A stretch of DNA of 45,581 nt, taken from NCBI GenBank assembly GCA_009786415.1, contig WQTH01000005.1:1-45581 (forward strand), given 5' to 3'. The notes below the pieces were generated by a model that was given only the letters and a program-made list of their open reading frames with translations, was not told the DNA's origin and did no database searches. Source of the DNA: Chitinispirillia bacterium. GTDB lineage: Bacteria > Fibrobacterota > Chitinivibrionia > Chitinivibrionales > Chitinispirillaceae. Of the stretch, positions 8,487 to 16,510 are shown one piece after another (within the stretch, counting starts at the first letter, position 1; every line of letters starts with the position of its first letter). The position numbers and the translations under genes are program-made.

Positions 8487-10063
8487 TTTTTCGGCCCTCC
8501 GGTTTTATCGTTTAGCCCGTATAGTTCGTCAAGAAGTTTGTGCGTGGCGCCATGAAATACATCCATCATCTTTTTCTCCGCGCTCCATGACTTCTTATCT
8601 TTAGCTAACATATTAAGAAATGTCTCAAGGTCCATATACGCAGGGGGTTTGGCCTTTGAAAAAAGCTTTGCGATGCCGGTTTTGGATTCTATATCTACGC
8701 CTTTTATAAAGGAGGCCAAATCGGCATTATCAGCCAGATTAAAAGGCGCGAAACCGCGGTTGTTATCATGCAATTCTACGAGCCATTCATGGAAATCGTC
8801 AAAAAACCTCTTCAAGTTGTCCCTATAAAAACCGTCTGTCAGGAAGCTGTCGTCTACCTCCGGCGGCTCCTTTTTCCACTCTCTTTTTTTGCCGCGGTAC
8901 TCCTCTTCCATATACTTCCTGAACAGGGCGAATTGAGAAAGTGGCATTGCCATAAGCCGTTGGGTTTCTGTTTTAAAATCAAAAAAGGTCGGGTTCGCAG
9001 TGTTCTCCTGAATGCTGAACTCATTGCAAACAGGGTATTTCGCCCTGCCTACGGCATTATCTCCGTCGGTATTTATTTCGCATTCTAAGCGATGATCATT
9101 CGCCGGTATGCTCAAAAAGTTTATAAGCGCAAGCGCTCCGGCCAATTCCACAAAGTGCGATTTGTTTTTTTGGCCGCCGTAACCGGGATCGTTATTATAG
9201 CTGTTTCCCGGATTGTCGCCAAGATAATACATTACGTTTACGGATTTGTTGCCGGTTACGTTTTTTCCGTAGTAATAGAGGGCGCTTTTGGTTTTTGCTA
9301 TAAAATCGGAGTAATTTATGGCGCTGTCGTCATTTTTTTCCAGTTTAAAATAGGGTAAAACGGAAACCGCGCCTATCTTTGCGGTTTTAAGGTTTATGGA
9401 AGCGTCGCCCTTGCCATCGCGGATATTCTTCAGCAGGCACGGGAAGCCCGCCGCTCCGGTACCGCCGAAAATGGAGGATATTATGAAAATGCGGTCATCG
9501 TTCTCCGGCTTAAAATTGCGCGCGAAAGCGTCAAAAATTTCAGATTCCACAATCTGGTTGAGCACCACGCTGCCCACATTGGGATTACCGACAAAACCGA
9601 TATCCATCTGTATGTCCAATAAATCGCAGTCTTCCCCGTTCTTGTTTTTTGTACTGCCGGAAAAGAGCAGCTCGGCAAGGGCCGCGTTTTCAGCGCCCAT
9701 ATTTCCGTGGTCGATATAGTCTCTGAACTTGTCTCCAGACCCGCTCAATCTGAACGTAAAGGTAGTTGTCGTGTCGGATTTATCGGGATCGCCGGATTTT
9801 AAATCTTCAAGCGTGTAGATTTTTGTCGGGAAAAAACCATTGGGATCGGAAATCTTTTTAACGTTCTTGTACCAATCCAGCATACGCACGGTTCTCTGCA
9901 AGTCTTCATTGCCGTAATGCGGGTCTATTATTATGGGAATAATATCAAAGTTGTTCTTTTCAGGCTTCACTCCGGACGCCAGCAAATGGGTTAAGGAGCG
10001 AAGCACCCTTGATCCGGTGCCGCCTATGGCAAAAACAAAACATTTCGGATTATTTTTCGACAT
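8483..10063 (-). CDS. Divergent tubulin/FtsZ-like GTPase
   Basis: The 526-residue protein has a tubulin-superfamily GTPase layout. The N-terminal nucleotide loop is FAIGGTGSRVLRSL (about residues 11-24), and the G-box signature is SSIFGGTGAAGFP (about 196-208), matching the GGGTG(S/T)G motif of FtsZ/tubulin with one change. Between them lie strand-rich segments such as FDIIPIIIDPHY, where tubulins place the acidic base-binding loop. The C-terminal half (about 300-526) is unlike FtsZ and contains helical segments. It fits the 'tubulin-like' (Tubulin_2 / FtsZ-like) families known from comparative genomics, which are proposed to remodel membranes; the function is unproven. TAGGAGGG precedes the start. 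The 4-nt overlap with the actin-like gene links the two NTPases. It coexists with a normal ftsZ at 29630-30976. Confidence 0.87.
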   Translation of the reverse strand: MSKNNPKCFVFAIGGTGSRVLRSLTHLLASGVKPEKNNFDIIPIIIDPHYGNEDLQRTVRMLDWYKNVKKISDPNGFFPTKIYTLEDLKSGDPDKSDTTTTFTFRLSGSGDKFRDYIDHGNMGAENAALAELLFSGSTKNKNGEDCDLLDIQMDIGFVGNPNVGSVVLNQIVESEIFDAFARNFKPENDDRIFIISSIFGGTGAAGFPCLLKNIRDGKGDASINLKTAKIGAVSVLPYFKLEKNDDSAINYSDFIAKTKSALYYYGKNVTGNKSVNVMYYLGDNPGNSYNNDPGYGGQKNKSHFVELAGALALINFLSIPANDHRLECEINTDGDNAVGRAKYPVCNEFSIQENTANPTFFDFKTETQRLMAMPLSQFALFRKYMEEEYRGKKREWKKEPPEVDDSFLTDGFYRDNLKRFFDDFHEWLVELHDNNRGFAPFNLADNADLASFIKGVDIESKTGIAKLFSKAKPPAYMDLETFLNMLAKDKKSWSAEKKMMDVFHGATHKLLDELYGLNDKTGGPKK

Positions 10064-10075
10064 AAACGCTCCCTC

Positions 10076-10552
10076 CTAACGCGGAATGGGGGTTGTATTG
10101 TAACAGTTCTTGCTCAATCTGCGCAAAAGCGGCGGCCAGCTCAAAATGGTAAATACAATAAAGCCAAAAATGCCGTTAACAAAAGCAAACATCCCAACTT
10201 CAGAGTAGTTAAAAATCACACTGATAAACTCCTCGTCACACCCATACGCATCCGCCCCGCCGCCCAAAAGCCCCCACAGCCTTATGAACGCGAAGGCGAA
10301 GTTAAAAACAAACGCGGAAGAGGCGAATATCCACCACCACTTGCATCCGTTAAAATTGACCCTGTCAATAATATGGTACTGCAAAACGTAAATAAACGCG
10401 GAACTTATAAGCATCACAAGGCCAAAAGATGTATACAGCGGCACACTGGTGTACGGGTCGGCGCAAAGGTCTTCTATGCCAGCAAGAAAGGCGGCCATGT
10501 TGTCTGAAAAAAACGGGTTCAGACCGAAGAGTTCGTAAATGTCACGAAACAT
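10076..10552 (-). CDS. Three-helix integral membrane protein of the cytoskeletal cassette
   Basis: No family is recognised. The 158-residue product has about three hydrophobic helices: roughly residues 40-60 (SFGLVMLISSAFIYVLQY), 73-92 (WWWIFASSAFVFNFAFAFIR) and 117-138 (VGMFAFVNGIFGFIVFTILS). An N-terminal region without a signal sequence precedes them, and a short basic tail (LLRRLSKN) follows. Three cysteines (29, 70 and 104) could matter if exported loops form disulfides. GGAGAAATAAAA precedes the ATG. The gene lies 2 nt behind the lipoprotein gene and 12 nt before the tubulin-like GTPase. This places it as a probable inner-membrane link between the external lipoprotein and the cytoplasmic NTPases; that role is inference. 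Confidence 0.8.
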   Translation of the reverse strand: MFRDIYELFGLNPFFSDNMAAFLAGIEDLCADPYTSVPLYTSFGLVMLISSAFIYVLQYHIIDRVNFNGCKWWWIFASSAFVFNFAFAFIRLWGLLGGGADAYGCDEEFISVIFNYSEVGMFAFVNGIFGFIVFTILSWPPLLRRLSKNCYNTTPIPR

Positions 10553-10554
10553 TT

Positions 10555-12078
10555 TTATTTCTCCAACTGTATATTAAGGTTAATCGTTTGCAGCGTATGG
10601 CGCTCATCCATGGAAATGGTCGGGTAGAAAGCTGAATACACCCCTCCCACTATATGCAAAAGCCCAAAAGTCTTGCTTTGTTCGGATACGTCATTCCTTA
10701 TCCGGGAGTCGTCTATGGAATTAACCTCTTTAACCCACGCGGGTATCCTGCCCATAACGGAGACCTTTACATCGCCCGACGTTACCCTTTCGGCAGTCAG
10801 GGAGATGCGGTGCTTGAAGTTTTTGGGCGGGCGGGCGTTTACGGTTAATTCGTAACCCTTAACGTGGTAATTGCCGGTATCGGCAAAGTACGCTGAATCC
10901 CTGAACGCGTCGTTAAAGTTCGCTTCCATTGTAAAATGGTAATTTGAGTTTCTTTTGGCCCTTTGCGCCTTGATTGAGCGGGTTTTATTATCAAACGAGT
11001 AGTTTTCCGACGCCACAATCCTGACCTCCGGATGCTTCTCCGCGGAAGCAGACTCAAAAATAAACCTCTCGCCCGTGAACCCGTTGCTGCTTAAAGTTAC
11101 AAACATCCTTTCATTTCTGGCTATTTGGGTCAGATGCAGAGGCGAACCTATGAACCATATATAGTAGGGCCTTTGGGCGACAAGCCTGCCCACGTTATCA
11201 CTCTTGCAGTTCCAGTAATTCCCGTCAAATTCGGACTCCATCTTCAATGCCAGCACCGCCAGATCCAACTCATCCGTTTTACGGGCGAACTTGACCCTTA
11301 TGCTGTTCCTCTGCTTTTCCAGATACTCGGCAACGTTTACCCCCTTGCCCGGACTGAAGATAAAATCGGCGGCCAAAACGGCTACGTTGTTTTTGTTTAC
11401 CGTTTCAAGGACGTGCCCGAAAATTACATCGAAGTCGGTGGTGCCGGTGTTGCCGCCGTTTTTCCTGCCGAACTCCATAAATTGATTGCGGTCTATCTTG
11501 TAGATGAAACTGTTCGCCGCGTCGAGATTGTCGTCTTTGACCGAATGGCTCACTTTCACGTTTACGTGGTTAAGGGTTATATCGCTGCCACGGAAACCGG
11601 ACTTCAAGTCTGCCAGAAGCCCGAAAAGGGCGTCCTGAAACTGGCTTTTGGGCTTTATATAACCGTTCATGTTGGCCGTATTCTTCACGAAAAAATTTAT
11701 ATTAAACCGCTCGGAAATTGGATCCATAACGCTGCGCCTGTCCTGCGTTATGCCGTTCCCCTCCAAAGTCCGGCAGATATGGTTAGCGATGGAATCCGTA
11801 TTTACCCGGCCTTCGGCGTCCTTCCATTTGGCCACGCGGGGATTTTTTGACTCGGAAACCCAATTTTTAAGGGAATCTATGTCTTCTTTGCTCAAAAAGC
11901 CGTCATTTTGGCGCAAATTCAGGATAGCATCGTTAAAAGGCTTCAGGGTGCCGGCGGATGACGCCTCTTTCTTATCGCCGCCGCAGCCGGCAAAGGCCAA
12001 CATGGAGAACGCCGCCAGCGCGGAAACGAGTTTCACGGGCGACAGCCAAATTCTGGCGCGAATTCTGCACTTGCTCAA
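10555..12078 (-). CDS. vWA-fold lipoprotein with degenerate MIDAS, first gene of the cassette
   Basis: This lipoprotein has the export segment KLVSALAAFSMLAFAGC, with the lipidated Cys at residue 32 of the start used here. Residues 120-310 look like a von Willebrand factor A fold: strand FNINFFV, then NTANMNGYIKPKSQFQDAL at the MIDAS position, TTDFDVIFGHVLE, and strand NNVAVLAADFIFSPG. The DxSxS motif is replaced by Lys-Asn-Thr-Ala-Asn, so metal binding may be lost. Residues 320-507 are beta-rich. I chose the TTG at 12078 because AGGGAGG lies 8 nt upstream and the signal peptide then has normal length; an in-frame ATG at 12111 lacks such a site. It heads the operon and is the only member expected outside the cytoplasmic membrane. 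Confidence 0.78.
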   Translation of the reverse strand: MSKCRIRARIWLSPVKLVSALAAFSMLAFAGCGGDKKEASSAGTLKPFNDAILNLRQNDGFLSKEDIDSLKNWVSESKNPRVAKWKDAEGRVNTDSIANHICRTLEGNGITQDRRSVMDPISERFNINFFVKNTANMNGYIKPKSQFQDALFGLLADLKSGFRGSDITLNHVNVKVSHSVKDDNLDAANSFIYKIDRNQFMEFGRKNGGNTGTTDFDVIFGHVLETVNKNNVAVLAADFIFSPGKGVNVAEYLEKQRNSIRVKFARKTDELDLAVLALKMESEFDGNYWNCKSDNVGRLVAQRPYYIWFIGSPLHLTQIARNERMFVTLSSNGFTGERFIFESASAEKHPEVRIVASENYSFDNKTRSIKAQRAKRNSNYHFTMEANFNDAFRDSAYFADTGNYHVKGYELTVNARPPKNFKHRISLTAERVTSGDVKVSVMGRIPAWVKEVNSIDDSRIRNDVSEQSKTFGLLHIVGGVYSAFYPTISMDERHTLQTINLNIQLEK

Positions 12079-12211
12079 AATCCAAACCTCCCTCGCTATT
12101 GCTGTTAGCATAGCAACCCGTTGCGAATACTTAGCATACAGCTAAGGCAGTGCCGTACCCCCAAAAAGCGATATTTTCAAGAGCCCAGCACACACCCCAA
12201 ACCGTATCAAT

Positions 12212-12249
12212 TATACTATATTATAGTATACGAACATAACGAAAAACAA
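12212..12249 (-). promoter_or_regulatory. Promoter and palindromic operator of the cytoskeletal cassette
   Basis: On the minus strand, TTGTTT (12244-12249) and TATAAT (12220-12225) are separated by 18 nt, a good sigma-70-type promoter pointing into the lipoprotein gene. The -10 lies inside the perfect inverted repeat TATACTATA-T-TATAGTATA (12212-12230). A protein bound there would block the promoter, so the palindrome is a candidate operator. The predicted leader to the TTG start is about 130 nt. The remaining gap to 12361 holds a GC-rich imperfect hairpin near 12337-12356, just past the propeller gene. Confidence 0.6.
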
Positions 12250-12361
12250 TTTTTTTTGCTATTTTCACATTCCGGGGCGGCAACAGCAGGGGCGCGTAAG
12301 GGGTATACGGCCTGTTTCAGGAGGATTTGAACTTCAGCGCCCGGCCAACCGGCGCCGGATT

Positions 12362-14629
12362 TCAGGGTTTAAGTATAATCTTGGTCCTCTTGCCCGACGG
12401 TTTGGCGACCGCAATATACGTTCCCGGCGCCAATCCGCGCCGCGGGGTCCAAATAGCCCGCCACTCATCCTCATTGAACCGCTGCGCGTCGGCCTTTGCC
12501 ACGAGCGCCCCGTTTACCGTGTAGACTGCCACGGAGGCGCGTTGCTCGAGTCCCTCGAACGTTATATGCTTTGCGCCGCGCTGGCTGCCTCCCACCGAAA
12601 ACACGTTGGGAAACGCGCGCAGCTCTTTACGGGATGCGGCTTTGCGCCCGCGGCCCACGTCCAAGTACGATATGCCCTCGTCGGTTACTATCCACAGACG
12701 TCCGCCCGCTCTGTCTAACGCGATGGAGAGCACCTCGTTAGACGGCAATCCGGACGACTCGTTGATCCACCTGCGCTCGTTAGTATTGAGGTCGAACCGC
12801 AAAATACCGTCCGTTACGGTGCTCAACCACAGCACGCTGCCCCTTACGGCCAAACTTGTGATGTTGGTGAGCGTACTGTCTACAGCCTCCGTCCTCACCG
12901 CGCCGCGCGCGACCCTCCGCAGACCGTTCGAGGCGGCTATATAAGTCGTACCGTCTTCCCCCGTTACAATTGCCTTGACTTCGCCGTAGTTGGGGAATGT
13001 GGCGTTTATTGTTATCCCGTTGGCCAGCGGGTTACCGTCATGGCTGAAGATTGTGAGGCCATTCTCTTTGTCGTAAGCGAATATCCTGCCGTCCGCATCT
13101 ACATTAAGCGCCGTTATGTTTTCGACCTTGTAAGGGGCCTCGGTGAAAAAGCGCCTGTAGCGGGCCCGCATTGGCTCGTGCTCAAGCGATAAGACCGGGT
13201 CGTAGCGCGGATCATAACAGAGGAGGCTGCCGTAGTCGCTACCCCATATAGAAACCCAAAGGTACCCGGAGGAGTCCCGCGCCAACGCGTCGGACTTGCC
13301 CCAAATAATGTATCCGGCGCTGTTTCGGATGTAGGCTATATCGCGGAAATCGGCATACCCTATTGCCAGCTGCCCCACCGTATTTCTAACCGGGTCTATA
13401 TGCTTTACGTTGCCTCCGCTCGTACCCGCCCAAAACGAGCCATCACTCCAAACGGCCCCCCCAAGCGCGGCTGCGTCGCCGACGTATCCGAACTGGTCCC
13501 GGTAGGTAACGTTATTGTACAGATGCCACCGCGAGCCGTCGAACCGGTAAATCCCGTTATGCCACTGTATGTTCAGGTGCGACGCCATAGGCAGGAACCA
13601 AACGTTGCCGTCGTTAGCGGAGAAAACGCGCGAGGCCCGCCGCAGCGTCATGCCGGTTTCCTCTATACGGTGCTGCACCGGCGGGAAATACAATCCCCCT
13701 TCGCCCATCTCGCCTGCCCATGAGTAATAAAAGCCTTCAAGAGACCCAATCCAAAGCCGCCTGTCGCCCTCGTTAAAAAGCTTCTGTATAGTGCCCCACG
13801 GCGTAATCCGCGCCCCGGGGAAACGCCTGCCGCCGTGCGTAAGCCACCCGCTGTCGGCGGCCGCTATCACATACCCAAAAAAATCGGCCGCAGGCGTGGA
13901 ATGAGCCGACAGGGTGTCGCCGGCGCGCACAAACGCCTGCACGGAGAGCGTGTCGCCGGAACGGACAACCCCCTTCACGGGATTGGTACGCCCGGTTTTC
14001 CAAATACCGGGATCGTAAAAATTCCGCTGGGATAGCGGGACTATATCCAAACTGTCCAAATAAGCGACCCCATCTTCGCATCCGAGCAGGAGCATACTCC
14101 CGTAAACATCTATCGTATTAACCCGCTGATTGGTGAAGTTAGCGATCCGCGCGGCGTTGCGCACGGCTACGCCCTTGACCGGGTCAAAGAGGCTTACCCC
14201 CTTGATAGTCCCTACGACAATCAATCCATCATGGCTATACAGGGAGGTGATGCCCCAGTCGGATATCTTATAGTTGGAGTATGTGGTAAACCGCCCTCGC
14301 GGCGTCATCCGGTAGAGGTACCCCTTGCGCGAGCCAATCCAGATGTTCCCATCGTCGTCGCGGCAGAGCGAGGTCAGATGGAGGTCGGGGAATATGCGGC
14401 TGTTGGCGAACATCTCGTGGGCGGCGGTATCTTTGAAATTGTGGAGACGAAGGCCCCCGCTCGTAGCCACCCACATAGTATCGCCCCACTTCAGGAAGTC
14501 GTTGGCGGTAACCGGAGAGCTGTAGCTGGTGATGTTTTCGGACGCAAAAAGAACCGGCGAGCAGCAAACGAGCGCCGCCAGAACGGTCTTGACGAGAATG
14601 TTTGTCTCAGGCTTAATCGGTATCTTCAT
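12362..14629 (-). CDS. Secreted two-component-regulator-type beta-propeller protein with C-terminal sorting-like domain
   Basis: The product is about 755 residues with signal peptide MKIPIKPETNILVKTVLAAL followed by a hydrophobic stretch ending in FASE. Repeated blade motifs of the Reg_prop type fill most of the protein (DDDGNIWIGSRKGYLYRM, DGLIVVGTIKGVSLFD, DSSGYLWVSIWGS, VRGSVLWLSTVTDGILRFD, RAGGRLWIVTDEGISYLD). The last 85 residues form a beta domain (VAVYTVNGALVAKA, LAPGTYIAVAKPSGKRTKIILKP) resembling the C-terminal type-A sorting domains of T9SS substrates. No histidine kinase or response-regulator domain follows, so this is probably an exported binding protein rather than a signalling kinase. 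I prefer the ATG at 14629 for its signal peptide; an in-frame ATG at 14671 is possible. The ligand is unknown. Confidence 0.85.
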   Translation of the reverse strand: MKIPIKPETNILVKTVLAALVCCSPVLFASENITSYSSPVTANDFLKWGDTMWVATSGGLRLHNFKDTAAHEMFANSRIFPDLHLTSLCRDDDGNIWIGSRKGYLYRMTPRGRFTTYSNYKISDWGITSLYSHDGLIVVGTIKGVSLFDPVKGVAVRNAARIANFTNQRVNTIDVYGSMLLLGCEDGVAYLDSLDIVPLSQRNFYDPGIWKTGRTNPVKGVVRSGDTLSVQAFVRAGDTLSAHSTPAADFFGYVIAAADSGWLTHGGRRFPGARITPWGTIQKLFNEGDRRLWIGSLEGFYYSWAGEMGEGGLYFPPVQHRIEETGMTLRRASRVFSANDGNVWFLPMASHLNIQWHNGIYRFDGSRWHLYNNVTYRDQFGYVGDAAALGGAVWSDGSFWAGTSGGNVKHIDPVRNTVGQLAIGYADFRDIAYIRNSAGYIIWGKSDALARDSSGYLWVSIWGSDYGSLLCYDPRYDPVLSLEHEPMRARYRRFFTEAPYKVENITALNVDADGRIFAYDKENGLTIFSHDGNPLANGITINATFPNYGEVKAIVTGEDGTTYIAASNGLRRVARGAVRTEAVDSTLTNITSLAVRGSVLWLSTVTDGILRFDLNTNERRWINESSGLPSNEVLSIALDRAGGRLWIVTDEGISYLDVGRGRKAASRKELRAFPNVFSVGGSQRGAKHITFEGLEQRASVAVYTVNGALVAKADAQRFNEDEWRAIWTPRRGLAPGTYIAVAKPSGKRTKIILKP

Positions 14630-14709
14630 AGTTAATAAAAATATATTATGTCCCGCTAATATAAAAATCAATACCTTAAAATATTGTTTTGACCTTTAAC
14701 CCGAATTCC

Positions 14710-14723
14710 GGCGCGGCCGCGCC
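14710..14723. other. Perfect 14-bp GC palindrome between recJ and the propeller gene
   Basis: GGCGCGGCCGCGCC reads the same on both strands. It lies between the recJ stop and the propeller gene start, about 80 bp upstream of the latter. It could be an operator or a strong hairpin at the end of the recJ transcript. No T-run follows, so intrinsic termination is uncertain. Confidence 0.4.
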
Positions 14724-14794
14724 TGCGTCATGTTAACTCTTTAATCAGGCAGCACGTCAGCCTCGCCCGCCGGGCAAATTAAGATTCATACAAC

Positions 14795-16510
14795 TCAGCC
14801 ACATTGTACCCCCTTAACGTTCATCTGCAGGCTGACTTTGCCGTTCCACTCGTTCTCCTCCAGCCCGAATACGACATTCACCGACTTGGATTTGCCGACC
14901 TCCGAGAATCGATCACCCATGTTGAAAGCTATGGCGTCCATTACCGCGTGTCCGGCTGTCAGCGACATTTTCAGGTGTTTTTGGCCCACAATCCTTGGCG
15001 GGTAGCGGTGCCTCAGGCCGCGACAAAAGAGGTTGGGGCGCATATTGCCGGGGCCGAAGGGCTCCATTTGGTTGATTATGCGCAAAAGTTTGGGTGTCAG
15101 CTCATCTATGGAAAGCTCCACATCGGCTGTAACTCTGGGCGCAAGGTCCTCTATGGATACTTTGGATTTTACAGTGGCGTTGAACTTTTCACGGAACGCA
15201 TCAATGTTATCGGCGCGCAGAGAGAGGCCCGCAGCGGCGGCGTGCCCCCCGTAGGCCTCAAGCAGATCCCGACACTCATCAAGCGCCTCTAAAAGATGGA
15301 AGCCGGAGACGCTGCGGCCCGAACCTTTGGCAAGGCCGTCTTCGCCTATGGATATAAGGATAGAGGGGCGGCTGAACCGCTCAACCACCTTGGAGGCGAC
15401 TATCCCTATAACCCCCACGTGCCAGCCGGGGTTCGCAACTACCAGCCCGTAGCACTCATCGGGGGCGCAGTTATCCTCCACCCACTTGAAGGCCTCCTCG
15501 GCGGCGAGGCTGTCAAGCGACCGGCGCTCAATATTCGCCTCCTTAAGCTCCGCGGCGTAGATAGCGGCGAGGGGAGCGTCATCGGTCAGCAGCAGCTCCA
15601 CCCCGCGGCGGGGATCTCCCAGCCGGCCTACAGCGTTTATACACGGCGACAACTGGAAAACCACCTGACCCGTCGATAAATTCTTGCCGGTAAGGCCCTG
15701 GGCCTCTATTAGCGCCCTGAGCCCGATAACGGACGTTTCCCGCATCCGCTTGAATCCCAGCGCCGTAATGAGGCGGCTCTCTCCGGTCATTGGAACGATA
15801 TCGGCTGCGGTGCCGAGCGCCGCGAGATCCAGCAGGTCTGCCCATAAATCGCTGCTGCGGCCCGTTATTTTCGCGAGTCCCTGACAAAGTTTGAGCGCAA
15901 CGCCTACGCCGGCCAGAGACTTATCGGGATAGGCGCACCCGCGCAGCTTGGGATCGATGATAGCCAGCGCCGGCGGCAAAACGTCCTTGGGCTCGTGATG
16001 GTCGGTGATTATAAGGTCTATGCCCAACGATGCCGCCAGCTCCGCCTCTTTACACGCGGTAACGCCGCAGTCTACGGTAATGATAAGCGCCGCGCCGCCC
16101 TCGGAGGCGCGGCGTATACCCATCTCAGACATCCCGTAACCCTCGTTCAGCCTGTGGGGCAGATAATAATCGCAGTCGCAGCCCAAACGCCTCAATACCC
16201 TGAGTAAAAGCGCGGTCGACGTAACGCCGTCAACATCGTAATCGCCGTATACAATGACTTTTTCCTTATTGTCAATAGCATGTTTTATACGATATGCCGA
16301 TTTTTCCATATCGGCGAAGAGAAACGGATCGTAAAAATTATCAACATCGGAGCGAAAAAAATTTCTGCACTCATCGTATGTCATTAGCTTCCGGCCAACA
16401 AGAATAACCGCGGCGGCAAGCGGGATGCCAAGCTCGTCCGCCAATCTCTGCGCGGCCGAGGCGTCAACATCCCTCAGGCGGATTATTTCCCGCAGGGCCG
16501 AAAAGCTCAT
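14795..16510 (-). CDS. recJ: Single-stranded-DNA-specific exonuclease RecJ
   Basis: RecJ degrades single-stranded DNA 5' to 3' in recombination (RecF pathway) and in base-excision and mismatch repair. The 571-residue length matches the family (about 560-580). DHH-family motifs are clear: VIVYGDYDVDGVTSTALLL (about 85-103), IITVDCGV (about 143-150) and the DHH box in IITDHHEP (about 167-174). Gly-rich C-terminal DHHA1 elements include AKGSGRSVSGFHL and YGGHAAAAGLSL, then an OB-like tail. The ATG overlaps the metG stop by 4 nt. It is the last gene of the ftsX-envC-holB-ricT-metG-recJ run. All visible catalytic Asp/His residues are in place, so it should be active. Confidence 0.96.
   Translation of the reverse strand: MSFSALREIIRLRDVDASAAQRLADELGIPLAAAVILVGRKLMTYDECRNFFRSDVDNFYDPFLFADMEKSAYRIKHAIDNKEKVIVYGDYDVDGVTSTALLLRVLRRLGCDCDYYLPHRLNEGYGMSEMGIRRASEGGAALIITVDCGVTACKEAELAASLGIDLIITDHHEPKDVLPPALAIIDPKLRGCAYPDKSLAGVGVALKLCQGLAKITGRSSDLWADLLDLAALGTAADIVPMTGESRLITALGFKRMRETSVIGLRALIEAQGLTGKNLSTGQVVFQLSPCINAVGRLGDPRRGVELLLTDDAPLAAIYAAELKEANIERRSLDSLAAEEAFKWVEDNCAPDECYGLVVANPGWHVGVIGIVASKVVERFSRPSILISIGEDGLAKGSGRSVSGFHLLEALDECRDLLEAYGGHAAAAGLSLRADNIDAFREKFNATVKSKVSIEDLAPRVTADVELSIDELTPKLLRIINQMEPFGPGNMRPNLFCRGLRHRYPPRIVGQKHLKMSLTAGHAVMDAIAFNMGDRFSEVGKSKSVNVVFGLEENEWNGKVSLQMNVKGVQCG

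Noticed and set aside
8483-10063. Tubulin-like gene as a duplicate ftsZ
   Set aside because: Apart from the two glycine loops it shares little with FtsZ, lacks the C-terminal peptide and has a different C-terminal half, so it is a separate family rather than a second ftsZ.
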